This document shows positions 11,588-25,888 of a DNA stretch of 64,000 bases, in pieces. Numbering within the stretch: position 1 is the first letter of the stretch; the number at the start of each line of letters is the position of its first letter. A model generated the notes under the pieces. It saw nothing but the letters and a program-made list of their open reading frames with translations, had not been told where the DNA came from and ran no database searches. Source of the DNA: Semisulcospira habei (taxonomy: Eukaryota; Mollusca; Gastropoda; Semisulcospiridae); assembly GCA_036245525.1 (NCBI GenBank), contig BTPG01000003.1, forward strand, positions 206,043,745-206,107,744, given 5' to 3'. The position numbers and the translations under genes were made by a program.

Positions 11588-11725
11588 CGGTTCTTGTCGC
11601 CTTGAGCGTCCAGTCAAAAGGTTAATGCCGGAGGTAAGAGTCGATGGCAATCGCCCGAGAATCTTGAGCTCCGACCATTACCCACTGCCGAACCCGAGAG
11701 GCGACAAGAACAAATAGCAAACCCT
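11588..11725. repeat. Foldback segment inside array unit 1
   Basis: ggttcttgtcgcc near 11588 pairs with ggcgacaagaac near 11699, and inner blocks (ggttaatgccgg / ccattaccc) give partial further pairing. The same foldback recurs near 12615, 14244 and 18669. It is probably an old MITE captured in the intron before the unit was amplified. Confidence 0.55.
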
Positions 11726-12266
11726 AACTCGTAATACGATTTTGCCTTCAACTGTAAAAAGTATAAGTGTGGTGTGTACCCTTAAAAGAACCCAAACTTT
11801 ACGTGTGACGTACGTAGCGATTGAGCGGAAGTAAATCTCAATACATTGGTCTCTCAGTACAATCTCTTACGATTGGTCGCGATATGCCAATGAGGCCCTA
11901 GGCGGGCAATCCTTAATTAGCTATTACAAAAAAGTGAAACAATAATATCTTTGTCTGTTTGATTTATGTAACTTGGTTTGGTGGCGATTATGAATGTAAT
12001 TTAGATTTTGTCAAAATGTGGCTATTTTGGACCTATTTCCTTATGCCCTGTGACCTTAACGTTTGAGAAGGGTCACTTAAATTGGTATGTTTAGATTGAT
12101 CTTGCCACAAAGTATCCTTTGGCCAGGTTTAAAAACTGTGACGTGCATTGTCTCCGAGAAAATGCAAACGGTAAAGTTTACCACCGATGTCTACGCACGG
12201 ACGACGGACGACCACTGACCCACGTGAGTTTAAATGTGTCGATGCGTGAAGAGTGACAATACTTGC

Positions 12267-12464
12267 CTGCACATAGTCCATTATCCTGATTACACCTGTT
12301 GTTCAGGCAAGCGTTTGGACACAATTCGGTACACATGTCTCCCCGTTTGCCATCTGGGCACGATTTACACTTGCCAGACATCGTATCGCACCGTCCTCTA
12401 GCATAATGTTGACAGGTTTGTGGACAGGCCTGGCACGTGGAGCCGTAGAAACCATCGGGGCAGT
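12267..12464 (-). CDS. EGF/laminin-type exon, array copy 2
   Basis: The 198-bp exon is in the same phase as copy 1 and nearly identical to it. It differs in a few residues near the end (CPDGKRGDMC, then CPNAC). The acceptor is tcttttcag and the donor is GC (cag|gcaagt). It is open throughout, with all cysteines kept. It sits 1,027 bp from the neighbouring copies and would be spliced in tandem with them, adding one double-EGF module. Confidence 0.75.
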
Positions 12465-13293
12465 CTGAAAAGATATGATTGCAGAATTCAAACATTTGAT
12501 TTTGGTATTTACATGACATACCAGCGAGCAAACAAATCAGGTTTTTAGCTTGTAACCAACCTGACTGATTTTAGTCAGTAATTATTAGTTGTATTACGAG
12601 TTAGGCTTTGCCAGCGGTTCTTGTCGCCTTGAGCGTCCAGTCAAAAGGTTAATGCCGGAGGTAAGAGTCGATGGCAATCGCCCGAGAATCTTGAGCTCCG
12701 ACCATGACCCACTGCCGAACCCGAGAGGCGACAAGAACAAATAGCAAATCCTAACTCATAATACGATTTTGTCTTCAACTGTAAAACGTATAAGTGTGGT
12801 GTCTACCCTCAAAAGAACCCAAACTTTACGTGTGACTTACGTAGCGATTGAGCGGAAGTAAATCTCAATACATTGGTCTCTCAGTACAATATCTTACGAT
12901 TGGTAGCGATATGCCAATGAAACCCTAGGCGGGCAATCCTTTATTAGCTATTACACAAAAGTAAAACAAGAATATCTGTGTCTGTTTTTTTAATGTAACT
13001 TGGTTTGGTGGCGATTATGAATGTAATTTAGATTTTGTCAAGATGTGGCTATTTTGGACCTATTTCCTTATGCCCTGTGACCTTAACATTTGAGAAGGTT
13101 CACTTAAATTGGTATGTTTAGATTGATCTTGCCACAAAGTATTCTTTGGCCAGGTTTAAAAACTGTGACGTGCATTGTCTCCGAGAAAATTCAAACGTTA
13201 AATTTTAGCACCGATGTCTACGCACGGACGACGGACGACCACTGTCCCACGTGAGTTTAAATGTGTCGATGCGTGAAGAGTGACAATACGTGC

Positions 13294-13491
13294 CTGCACA
13301 TAGTCCATTATCCTGATTACACCTGTTGTTCAGGCAAGTGTTTGGACACAATTCGGTACACATGTCTCCCCGTTTGCCATCTGGGCACGATTTACACTTG
13401 CCAGACATCGTATCGCACCGTCCTCTAGCATAATGTTGACAGGTTTGTGGACAGGCCTGGCACGTGGAGCCGTAGAAACCATCGGGGCAGT
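13294..13491 (-). CDS. EGF/laminin-type exon, array copy 3
   Basis: The 198-bp exon is open and keeps all cysteines (CPDGKRGDMC, CPNTC). The acceptor is intact. The donor reads cag|gcacgt, so it is a GC donor with an additional change at +4 compared with gcaagt in the other copies. That probably weakens splicing, and this exon may be skipped or decaying. Confidence 0.65.
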
Positions 13492-13630
13492 CTGAAAAGA
13501 TATGATTGCAGAATTCCAACATTTGATTTTGATATTTACATGACATACCAGCGAGCAAACAAATCAGGTTTTTAGTTTGTAACGAACCTGACTGATTTTA
13601 GTCAGTAATTATTAATTGTATTACGAGTTA

Positions 13631-14231
13631 AGCATGTTCTTAATTAAACGAACTTTAGTTCGCGAACTCTGACGAACTACAGTTCACGATCTCGGACGAA
13701 CCAGGTTGGTTCTTAATTAGACGATCTAAAGATACGGCGAACCTAGTTCGAAGTAGTTCACGAACCTCGGCAAACCATAGTTCGCTGTCGGAAAAGGTTC
13801 GCTGAACGTGTTGAGCAAACCAAGGCGAACCCTTTCTCTGATTGGTCAAAACTTTTACCTTCTTCTGCGTTGGAGATAAGAAGACAGTCACCGATACAAA
13901 CAAATATGGCGGACGGCGATATTTCACTCGTGCGAAGAACAAGACCTATTTTTATTGATTTGTGGGAGGCACAACGCTGTTTGTGGGGTCGCTACTGCAA
14001 GGAGTACAAAACAAAGATCGTTCAAATCGCGAAGCGGCAAACCGGCAGCCATTTTGAACCAGTAAGTACGCCGAATCAAGCACTTCAGTTAAGAAAGAGA
14101 ACCATGGCAAACCTGGTTTGCTGAAGTTCGCCTAGGTTCGTGCAACCTCAATTAAGAAACAAACCAAAAGATCGCCGATCTTCTCCGATTTAGGTTTGCG
14201 GATCAGAAGTTCGTCCAATTAAGAACAGCTC
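13631..14231 (+). mobile_element. Harbinger-like non-autonomous DNA transposon
   Basis: The ~601-bp insertion interrupts array unit 3 inside the uninterrupted string gagttaggctttgcc. It is flanked by TTA on both sides (13628-13630 and 14232-14234), the 3-bp duplication typical of PIF/Harbinger. Terminal inverted repeats begin agc(a)tgttcttaatt and continue to cgaact. The interior is rich in ttcg/cgaa words and includes one short exon-like ORF with a MADF-type motif. No transposase is present. Confidence 0.7.
13906..14061 (+). CDS. MADF-like first exon inside the Harbinger-like element
   Basis: The ATG at 13906 opens a reading frame with FIDLWEAQRCLW followed by YCKEYKTK. This resembles the start of a MADF (Myb/SANT-like) DNA-binding domain. 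PIF/Harbinger transposons characteristically encode such a Myb-like protein beside the transposase. The frame runs into a strong donor, cca|gtaagt at 14062, so this looks like a first coding exon whose downstream exons were lost when the element was internally deleted. No matching acceptor is visible within the element. Confidence 0.45.
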
Positions 14232-14575
14232 TTAGGCTTTGCCAGCGGTTCTTGTCGCCTTGAGCGTCCAGTCAAAAGGTTAATGCCGGAGATAAGAGTC
14301 GAGGGCAATCGCCCGAGACTCTTGAGCTCCGACCATTACCCACTGCCGAACCCGAGAGGCGACAAGAACAAATAGCAAATCCTAACTCGTAATACGATTT
14401 TGTCTTCAACTGTAAAAAGAATAAGTGTGGTGTGTGCCCTTAAAAGAACCCGAACTTTACGTGTGACGTACGTAGCGATTAAGCGGAAGTAAATCTCAAT
14501 ACATCAGACTGGTCGGCAACCACGCTCGAACGGCATTCGACTGGAATGTCTGTCTCAGGTGTTTTTAAGTCCTTT

Positions 14576-15943
<1,368 letters not shown>

Positions 15944-16022
15944 TATTTCGCTCATGCTTGGATCCATATTTAGAGTGTGTGGTGCCAGCTTTCTTGGATT
16001 GGTTTTATTCATTCATATGTAC

Positions 16023-17908
<1,886 letters not shown>

Positions 17909-18319
17909 GAACGGACTTCTTACGATGAGTCGCCGCATGCCAATTTCGCTGTAGGCGGGTAGTCTTTAATTAGCTATGACAATAAAGTAAGACAAGAATA
18001 TCTTTGTTTGTTTGTTTTATGTGACTTGGTTTGATTGCGATTATAAATGTAAGTTAGATGTTGTCAAAATATGGTGATTTTGGACATATTTCCGTATGCC
18101 CTGTGACCTTGACGTTTGAGAAAGGTCACTCAAATTGGTACTTTGAGATTGTTCTTGCCACAAAGTATCCTCAGGCCAGGTTTAAAAACTGTGACGTGCA
18201 CAGTATTCGAGAAAATGCCAACGTGAAAGTTTACCACGGACGTCGGCGCACGGACGACGAACGACCACTGACCCACGTGAACTAAAATGTGTCGATTCGT
18301 GTAGAATGACAATACTTGC

Positions 18320-18517
18320 CTGCACATAGTCCATCATCCTGATTACACCTGTTGTTCAGGCAAGTGTTTGGACACAATTCGGTACACATGTCTCCCCGTT
18401 TGCCATCTGGGCACGATTTACACTTGCCAGACATCGTATCGCACCGTCCTCTAGCATAATGTTGACAGGTTTGTCGACAGGCCTGGCACGTGGAGCCGTA
18501 GTAACCATCGGGGCAGC
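18320..18517 (-). CDS. EGF/laminin-type exon, array copy 4
   Basis: The 198-bp exon has the same boundaries and phase as the other array exons. It encodes CPDGYYGSTCQACRQTC, CDTMSGKC, CPDGKRGDMC and CPNTC, with all cysteines retained. The residue before the first cysteine is G instead of D. The acceptor is tcttttcag and the donor is GC (cag|gcaagt). On the minus strand it lies upstream of copies 3, 2 and 1, so it would be spliced before them. Confidence 0.7.
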
Positions 18518-18668
18518 CTGAAAAGATATGATTGCAGAATTCAAACATTTGATTTTGGTATGTACCTGACATACCAGCGATTACCCAAATCAGGGTTTCA
18601 GCTTGTAACAAACCTGACGGAATTTAGTCGGTAGTTATAAGTTGTATAACGATTTAGGATTTGCCAGT

Positions 18669-18795
18669 GGTTCTTGTCGCCTGAGGCGTCCGGTCAAAAG
18701 GGTCAATGTCGGAGGTAAGAGTTGAGAGCATTAACCCAAGACTCTGGCCTCCGACATTGACCCACTGCCCGGACCCGAGAGGCGACAAGAATTAC
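18669..18795. repeat. Foldback segment in array unit 4
   Basis: Long imperfect hairpin: ggttcttgtcgcc / ggcgacaagaa outside, and gggtcaatgtcggagg / cctccgacattgaccc inside. It is better paired than the copies in units 1-3. MITE-like; non-coding. Confidence 0.65.
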
Positions 18796-19045
18796 TAGCA
18801 ATACCGAACTCGTAATACGACGATTTTGTCTTCAACTGTAAAAAGTATACTTGTGATGTGTACATTTAAATTTCCCCAAACTTTACGGGTGACGTACGTA
18901 GCGATTCAGCGGACGTAAATCTCCATACATCCGACTATCAGTCAGCAATCTCGCTCAAACTGCATTTGCCTGGAATGTCTCTTAGGTGTTTTTAAGTTCT
19001 TTATAGTTATAGAACGGACTTCTTACGATTGATCGCGATATGCCA

Positions 19046-20035
19046 ATGAAGAGATGGGAAATATGAGAGAAAAAAAAGCAATTTACATACACCCCCAAAT
19101 TTCCATTGTTTTGACCACAAATCGCTCATCTAATAACCCACCCCGTTTTTCTAAGATTTTCTTATTTTTTTCAGTAAAATAAAGGTTTCTAAAATCAATG
19201 ACATTTATGACTAAAGCAAAATTAACACCCGAGCTAATTAATCCATCAGTTATGTAAGTGTGTTTATTCTACAATGCCTAGTTTATTGATTACTTAGCCA
19301 ATTACAGGTATTTTCGATAGGCGATCGGAGGCGCCGTCACACATACAAACAGCACAGACAACAAGGGAGCTAAATTTTGGTTATAAGCAAATCAGCATAC
19401 AGCAATTACTTCCCTTAGATCTGAACACGTACGCACTGTTGATGACTCGTTGTTGCCGGCAACGATCACGTGTTAGTTTGTCACACCAAGCCGGTCGTAT
19501 TTCTTTCTGTTAAGCGGGCTTTGTATGAGACGGACGTGTTTTGAGGACTGACTTGATTCTCAGAGGTGATATTCAGTGATCGATAAATCTTGTGAATATA
19601 TACGACGGTAAGATCGATAGATTGCGTGTTAATTTGTATTATTTAGAAACAAGACAGGCGGCCACGTGGTTAGGCCTACTGCAGTGCGCTAAGTCTTACT
19701 GTTCAATAGTTAACCAGACCGGTCTAGTTTTATTTACCCAGGCTACACTCACTCATCGGTTGTGTGTTCTAGCCAGGCTGCTACGAGGGTACCCAAAATT
19801 GTATTTTCTTTCACTCTCTTTCCGAAAGGTGTTTAGTTTGCGGAAGCAAATTGAACAAATGTTGAAAATACAGGAAATAGCCGATTTTTGGAAAAACCTC
19901 TAATGCTGGTCCATATCTATGATTGTTTGTTTGTTTTGTTTGTTTGTACAAAGGTTTTAATGCATCTTAACAACCCTGTTTGAATCACATCTGAGACATT
20001 TTTATCACTTTCGTTTTGTTAACTGACTAAGCCCG
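19046..20035. other. No recognisable gene
   Basis: AT-rich single-copy-looking sequence. The only open frame of note (19592-19903, 103 codons) has no domain, codon signal or splice context I can recognise. Confidence 0.5.
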
Positions 20036-20470
20036 TGTGATCATCACCGAGCAGGCCGCACTAACAAGGAAAATGAAAACGTGTAACTATAAGTCCGTGA
20101 AAGTGATATATCACCGAGCAGGCCACAAACAAGGAAAATGAAACGTGTAACTGTAACTGTAAGTCTGAGTAAAAAATCACTGAGCAGATCACAGATAAGA
20201 CAAATGTGTAACTGTAAGTCTGAGTAAAAAATTACTGATCAGATCACAAACAAGACAAATGAAAATGTGTGATCTATCACCAAGCTGATAACAAGACTAA
20301 GTCTTAAAGTGAGAAATCACAGAACATACTACAAAAAGGCTGTACGTCTGAGAGTGTGAAAACACAGATACCACAAAAAGGCTGTAAGTCTGAGAGTGAG
20401 AAAATCATCGGACAGGTTACACGTAAAAGTGGCTTTAAGACTGAGAGTGAGAAAATCATCGGGCTTGTCA
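20036..20470 (+). repeat. Degenerate ~55-65-bp minisatellite
   Basis: About seven diverged units share 'taagtctgag(a/t)', 'gtgagaaa(a)tca', 'aca(a)acaag' and 'gaaaatg' words (for example 20155-20220, 20215-20275 and 20380-20460). Units shorten and drift to the right. Non-coding. Confidence 0.55.
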
Positions 20471-20906
20471 TAAAATAGACGGAGTGATATTTTGTCTGAT
20501 GTGTGACAAACATCATAATGACCAAGTCGAACGAGAAGCTAATGTTTATATGTTTGTTTTGTATTTGTCTCATCTGATATGGACCAAGTGTGAGGTGTTT
20601 CACCGCGCTCATGCAAGTAGCTTGCTTTTTGCAAGTGAATTGAAACGGATTTTACATAGGTTTTAGCAACAGGACTGACGGTGGGGTATACCTGTAGCAC
20701 CCTGGCAAAGAAAGATGATTTTGGCTTTGTATCTGAATAATTGATTGATTGATAACTAAGCACCCTGGACAAGCCTTCAAATTGTGGTAGTTGTGCGGAT
20801 TTAAACCTTACTAAGCCATATGCTGTGCCGCACCCGTGAAAATAGGTATAGCGTAGCATTAGTGACGGGATATATTGAAGGTGTTAACAGAATATTGAGC
20901 CTCTTA

Positions 20907-20988
20907 AAACAGAGTCATTTGTTATCATTTTCATGTCGTAGACAACTAAGAAATGATAGACGGAACACAGAGTTAAATGACTCTGTTT
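20907..20988. repeat. Imperfect hairpin
   Basis: aaacagagtcattt (20907-20920) pairs with aaatgactctgttt (20975-20988), with further partial pairing inside (tatcattt / aaatgata). Isolated. Confidence 0.5.
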
Positions 20989-21045
20989 ACAAGGACCCGG
21001 AGAAACTGTGTAATCCCATGCGATCGTGGTAACCAACGTAAACAA

Positions 21046-21196
21046 GTGACGTAGTACGATAGAAACGCGTTCGACAGTGTCGAACCGGTATCTATCGTAC
21101 TACGTCACAGGGTCTTAGTAACGGCGTAAACAAGTGAAGTAGTACGATAGAAACGAGTTCGACACTGTCGAACCGGTATCTATCGTACTACGTCAC
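21046..21196. repeat. Two tandem 62-63-bp hairpins, 89-bp period
   Basis: gtgacgtagtacgatag...ctatcgtactacgtcac at 21046-21108 is repeated at 21135-21196. Each has an inner palindrome ttcgacagtgtcgaa or ttcgacactgtcgaa and an identical right flank (agggtcttagtaac). Almost every base is paired within a unit. Confidence 0.75.
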
Positions 21197-21299
21197 AGGG
21201 TCTTAGTAACGGGGCGAAGTGCGCAGTGCCGATATACAGTCGCGGTGCATACAACTGAAATGCGGTGAAGTTTTCTGCGGACCGGAGTCTACAATATTC

Positions 21300-21730
21300 G
21301 TGCATTCTGAATAAAGATTTTGTGTCTGTCTGTGAGTGAGTGCGTGTGTAAGTGTGCGTGTATGTACGTGTGTATGTGCATGTGTGTCTGTATGCTTGTG
21401 AATTTTTGTGTGAGTGCATGTATGTATGTATGCGTGTGAGTGTTTGTGTGTGTGTGTATGCGTGTGAGTGTTTGTGTGTGTGTATATGCGTGTGAGTGTT
21501 TGTGTGTGTGTATGCGTGTGAGTGTGTGTGTGAGAGTGCATGTGTGTGTGAGAGAGTGCATGCGTTTGTGTGTTTGTCTGTGTGAGTGCATGTGTGTTTG
21601 TATGTGTGTGTGTGTGTTTGCGTGTGTGCATGTGTTTATATGTGTATGTGCGTCTGTGTGAGTGCATGTTTTTTTGCGTATGTGTGCATGTCTATCTGTC
21701 TGTGTGTGTGCCTGTGTTTTTGTTTGCCTA
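21300..21730. repeat. Cryptic GT-rich repeat
   Basis: (gtgt)n interrupted by gcat/atgc/gagt words. It produces histidine/threonine-rich open frames on the minus strand that are not genes. Confidence 0.9.
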
Positions 21731-21824
21731 TTCTTGTGCATATTAATTAGTTATTAGAGATAGAAAAAAATACATTCCAATACCATTTATACCATTTTTT
21801 TTTTTTAGTCAATGTCCACATATT

Positions 21825-21828
<4 letters not shown>

Positions 21829-21908
<80 letters not shown>
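21829..21908. repeat. (CA)n microsatellite at the left Polinton border
   Basis: About 80 bases of pure CA. It ends just outside the region that still aligns with the right Polinton terminus. Confidence 0.95.
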
Positions 21909-21912
<4 letters not shown>

Positions 21913-22292
21913 AACAACAACAAAAAAAAACATTGCTATATGCACTTGATAACAAATTATTTAAGTTACCTACAGATACTTGATAACAAATTTCCAAAAA
22001 GTCACTTATAACTGACAAATAACTTTACAGGTAACCTTTTAAGATCTTATAAATGAGTTATAAGTGACTTAAGTCAAGAACTTATAAGAACTTAAACATA
22101 AGAAATTGTAAGTTCTTGACTCAAGTCACAACTTACTCGGTCAGATTTGTTAAGATACAAGGACAATGAAAAAACTTTTTTTTAGTAATAGTCTGGTGGT
22201 TGTGGTGGAGCTGATGGGGTTAAATAGTTAGGTGGCATGACATTTTTCTGTCAAGTGTATGACATTAATAAACGATTACCAAATATGATTTT

Positions 22293-23008
22293 TTATTTGC
22301 TTAAAAGATTGTGTAGTTTTTCTGTGGTTTCCTGAACACCAATCTTTTTCCCCATCTCTAAACAACTAGCTTTTAGTTCTTCAACATTCACAGGAGATTG
22401 ACTACGCATTTTATTTTGTATTTCAGACTTCTGTTTCTTGTAATTATTTAAATCATCCTGGACTCTCTTAAATTCCTCGTCATCAATACAATTATCATTC
22501 AATGCATTACTGATAATAAGTTTCATACTGCTCAGCTTTGCACCGGCCAGCGTACTCAATGCTTCATGTTTCTGTAATTTCGTGTGAAACCTCTTGTTCA
22601 AGGCCTCCAAACCAAAGCAAGCCAGGCATGTAGCAACACTAACACCTTCAACTGCTATTCCAGCCAAACTTCCAATTCCCGTGGCAAACAGAATAATACC
22701 TCCTACAGAACATCCAGCTGAAACTGCACCCATAGCCATAGAAGTGTTTTGAACAGAATTAAAAAAGGTCTGATACCATCTCTTACATCTGGAGTACCTC
22801 GCCTCGCCTCTTCACTTTCCAAATATTTAATTGCTTCTGTAATATTCATTAAACGAAATGCGTCTGCCTGTAATGTTTTATCTGATTCAATTGGCACAGC
22901 TGTCGCATGCGGATCAGGTGCAAGCGTTGTTTTAGTCGTCGCAATTGATTCGGTCGGCTCAAGCATCGGTAGTTGTGGATAGAAGTTTACCATTTTTTTT
23001 ATTGACAA
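22293..23008 (-). pseudogene. Polinton hydrophobic/coiled-coil protein, frameshifted (left copy)
   Basis: This is homologous to the intact 231-residue protein at 47876-48571. Here the frame breaks near 22720-22740, giving an N-terminal piece (23008-22703) and a C-terminal piece (22739-22293). The family has a short N-terminal domain, a Gly/Ala-rich hydrophobic hairpin (about residues 85-125 of the intact copy) and a basic coiled-coil tail with KHEALSTL and DDEEFKRVQDD. Function is unknown. Related proteins accompany Polintons in other invertebrates as far as I know, and a virion or membrane role is a guess. Confidence 0.7.
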
Positions 23009-23020
23009 ATATTTTTTTAT

Positions 23021-23897
23021 TTAATCAGCAGTTACATTTTGCAACTCTTCAAAAGTATACAATTTGCTAGCATAATAAAATGCAACAAGATCAATGTGTT
23101 CAAGGTTTATGTAACTTAAACGAACAAAAGTTGTTTTGTCGACCACCACCTTGACAGCGGGAATACTGCTCGAAACATTAATAACATCAACATTTTTTTG
23201 TAATAGCAATAAAGACCTTTGATGATTCTGATACTGTTTCATCCCATGTAAGTTTTATTCCCTGTGCAATATTTGCCTCTTTTGCAGAAGTTACAGATTT
23301 CATGATAATTTCAAATACTATTGTCGCTTCTCTAGCCACGACTAAGCTTACTGGCATAAACACAACAGAAGTATCTGATCTTCCCTTTCTAGTTGTAAGA
23401 AGATACCGTCGTCTCTCATAATTTTCATCTTTCAGTTTATCTCTGCTATTGTTGTCTGGGGCAAAACTTGGAACAAGACTTACAATCAGCGGCCCAGAAT
23501 TAACAACCTTCCTAAAGACTAAGGCGCCTTCATCATCAGTGTATACATAAGGACTAATAAATTCCAACTTTATGTCCCAGTCAATTGTTGGTGATGGAAC
23601 AGGCACAGGTGAAACTACCCACTTATTTTCCACATGTATTAAGATGTAGGGCGCATTATTTACAGGCGGAGTAGGTACAGTAACATCACGCAGCTGACCA
23701 AGTTTAGGAATCTGTCTTTCACCGTCTTTCATGTCGACAATTACTTTCCTCTTGTACATGCCATTTGAATCAAGTTCAAAACCATATATTTCTCCAACAT
23801 CCCCCTCCTTCTCAAAATCCTGTACATCAGCCAAATCTTTCAACTCTGTTACTGGACATGCAACTGGTATGATTCTCGGCTTTGGACCACTACTCAT
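23021..23897 (-). pseudogene. Polinton protein of unknown function (left copy), late frameshift
   Basis: The frame is open from 23897 to 23187 (236 codons), then shifted by one base in an A-run near 23195, with the last ~65 codons in another frame to 23021. The matching gene at 46971-47845 is broken elsewhere. The protein starts GPKPRIIPVACPV, is acidic, largely beta-strand in appearance, has no transmembrane segment and no cysteine motif. It lies between the hydrophobic coiled-coil gene and the penton-like gene, so a structural role is plausible but unproven. Confidence 0.65.
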
Positions 23898-23918
23898 TTT
23901 TTATAAACAAAAATAAAA

Positions 23919-24626
23919 TTATTTAATTTCCAACACAACACTAAAATCATGCATAACAACTGGTTTCTCATCCTGATTAGTTACAGATATACTTAGTGAC
24001 TCAAAGAAACTAGAACCTAATTTCTTAAACTGCGCAGGAAATCTAACAACCACACTTTCACAATAAGGAGCAGTTCCAGCTGGCACACATCTCAACAAAG
24101 TTGAAGGCTTTCCATTGTGTACATTTTCAGTCATGTTTAGTTCTTTCAAATAAACATTAAATACTGTGTGTACTGCCAAATAAACAGGGCATCTGCCAGT
24201 TATCTTTTGTTTTTTGGTTTTGGGTGCAAATAGTTTTAAATCTGTCAGTTTCCAATCTTCATCATCTGAAAATATAAATGTGCAATAAAAACCAAGTAAA
24301 GTTATAAGAGCATTTGATAAAGAAAAATGGCTATCTTTTGGAAATTCTAATGTAACAAGTAGGTTAGCTGGATTTAAAGTTGCTTTAATTTTAAAATTAC
24401 TTTGAAACCATTCAGCTATAGTACAAAAGTCATAATACCCAGCTGGTAATGTTTCAGTCATATCATAAAAAAATACTTTATAATTTATATCATCTGTTAC
24501 ATTAAACCATTTTACAGTGTAGAACATTTCATGGATAGCTACAGCCTTGCTACCATCTCGATTATCAATCCCATTAGTTAACCACACTGGTTTGCTAGTG
24601 TCAAGATTTGTTAAGGTAATAAACAT
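23919..24626 (-). CDS. Penton-like minor capsid protein (left copy, intact)
   Basis: The intact 235-codon gene begins MFITLTNLD. Two features fit the single-jelly-roll penton/minor capsid protein of Polintons and adintoviruses: a conserved GYYDFCTIAEWF-type segment near residue 65, and a C-terminal FESLSISVTNQD-x-KPV block leading to a hydrophobic VVLEI end. By analogy it would form the capsid vertices. It is divergently transcribed from the 24650 gene with only ~23 bp between starts. The ATG is preceded by ataaaa. Relative to the right copy (46212-46949), the ends are almost identical but residues ~44-65 and ~95-150 differ strongly, as expected for exposed loops. Assignment is by sequence pattern, not structure. 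Confidence 0.7.
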   Translation of the reverse strand: MFITLTNLDTSKPVWLTNGIDNRDGSKAVAIHEMFYTVKWFNVTDDINYKVFFYDMTETLPAGYYDFCTIAEWFQSNFKIKATLNPANLLVTLEFPKDSHFSLSNALITLLGFYCTFIFSDDEDWKLTDLKLFAPKTKKQKITGRCPVYLAVHTVFNVYLKELNMTENVHNGKPSTLLRCVPAGTAPYCESVVVRFPAQFKKLGSSFFESLSISVTNQDEKPVVMHDFSVVLEIK

Positions 24627-24649
24627 TTTTATTATCTCATATAAAAAGG

Positions 24650-25888
24650 ATGGAATTTAAATCACCAACCATTACCACAACAAACGCGTTTCAATTTAAT
24701 GTGGATGCCAAATACAATGTTGCACCTACTTATGAACAGAAAATAATTCAACTAAATCAGCTCGTCATAGCTGTAAGTGAACAAGATTTATTCCAAGTCA
24801 AAGTACCCAATCCTTTTGACCATTACCTAAACCCTCCAATAACAAATGACTCAACTGCAAGAAAGTGGTCCTCAAGTCCACTACAGATGTTTCAAAACCA
24901 ACGCAACTTTGCCATACTATGTTCAACTACAGGCTGTGGTGTTTCATTTACAGACCACTTGAATCACTCAAACAAACTGATTAGGTCTGTCTACCGTTTT
25001 CATGTTTATTACCAGCTTAGACGTATTCTGTCAGAACTTCATACACCACTACCCACTGAATCCAGTTTTAACAGGTTTAACAACCCCATGGATATGAAAG
25101 CATTTGAACGCATCTGTAATGAATTTAACATCAGCCCCAGTTATGACTTTACACAAAAACTTGATGATCACAACGGCATTGGTACATTGTATTACGCTAT
25201 GAGTCACAGACAATACCCTCAAGATTATTACCCTGGTTACACTTCATTCTCATCTAAATCTGAAGTCTGGTTAGGATCAATAGAGCAGAAACAGTCTAAT
25301 GCGTGGACCACATTTATTTTAGACAAGAGTGACGGGTTTACTCAAGCAGGAGTCGAGCGCGTCAATGAGTCTATCAGAACATATGTCTGGTGTTTACTAG
25401 GAGCACAATCACTAACAAAATCAAATATATTAAACGGAAGTGGCAAATTTGAAGCACAAAAACAGTTTCTAGCAAATCTTGAAGATTCAATTAATTCAGT
25501 GGTTGATCTCCCATCAAGCATACAGCGCTACCAAGACGTTCTCAGATATGCGAGATCTAAAGTTGACTTTGTAGTTGGCATCAGGTTATACATGTTGCCA
25601 TCTGACCTTCAACTCCAAATGGGTACAATAACAAATTATAATAATGAAATCATTGTTGCAGGTCGTGATCAAAAATTAGGACTCAATCAATCTGTAAACT
25701 TGGGAGCAACAACCACACATGTACAGTCATTAAAATCATTACAGACGGTAACACCCCCGGCCCCGGCCCCAACACCGGCACTCATACAACCAGTACAGTC
25801 AACCCCTGACACACATGAGTCAGAGAGAACTGCATTGGTAATAGGCCTAACAGGGTTAGGAGTATTACTTCTTTATCTGTTTCATTAA
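24650..25888 (+). CDS. Polinton C-terminally membrane-anchored protein (left copy, intact)
   Basis: The intact gene has 412 codons. The first ~340 residues are soluble with few motifs. They are followed by a Pro/Ala linker (PPAPAPTPA) and a single C-terminal transmembrane helix (ALVIGLTGLGVLLLYLF). That is the topology of a tail-anchored or type II membrane protein. The right copy (46187-44943, minus) has one premature stop; a fragment also survives at 7.74-7.88 kb. The gene overlaps the 3' end of the convergent coiled-coil gene by 24 bp. Function is unknown; a virion membrane or exit role is speculation. Confidence 0.7.
   Translation: MEFKSPTITTTNAFQFNVDAKYNVAPTYEQKIIQLNQLVIAVSEQDLFQVKVPNPFDHYLNPPITNDSTARKWSSSPLQMFQNQRNFAILCSTTGCGVSFTDHLNHSNKLIRSVYRFHVYYQLRRILSELHTPLPTESSFNRFNNPMDMKAFERICNEFNISPSYDFTQKLDDHNGIGTLYYAMSHRQYPQDYYPGYTSFSSKSEVWLGSIEQKQSNAWTTFILDKSDGFTQAGVERVNESIRTYVWCLLGAQSLTKSNILNGSGKFEAQKQFLANLEDSINSVVDLPSSIQRYQDVLRYARSKVDFVVGIRLYMLPSDLQLQMGTITNYNNEIIVAGRDQKLGLNQSVNLGATTTHVQSLKSLQTVTPPAPAPTPALIQPVQSTPDTHESERTALVIGLTGLGVLLLYLFH

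Larger units (their letters stand above)
11024..14575. repeat. Tandem array of ~1,027-bp exon-plus-intron units
   Basis: Three units start near 11026, 12053 and 13080. Offsets between equivalent bases are exactly 1,027 (for example exon ends at 11240, 12267 and 13294). Each unit holds a tgacctt-family repeat, one minus-strand EGF exon, a ~140-bp foldback flanked by ggttcttgtcgcc/ggcgacaagaac, and an AT-rich intron stretch. Unit 3 is split by the 13631-14231 element and resumes at 14235. The units are nearly identical, so the duplication is recent or homogenised. Confidence 0.85.

Noticed and set aside
21203..21741. His/Thr-rich and Cys/Val-rich frames over GT/CA repeats (also 59.5 and 60.8 kb)
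   Set aside because: Low-complexity translations of microsatellites.
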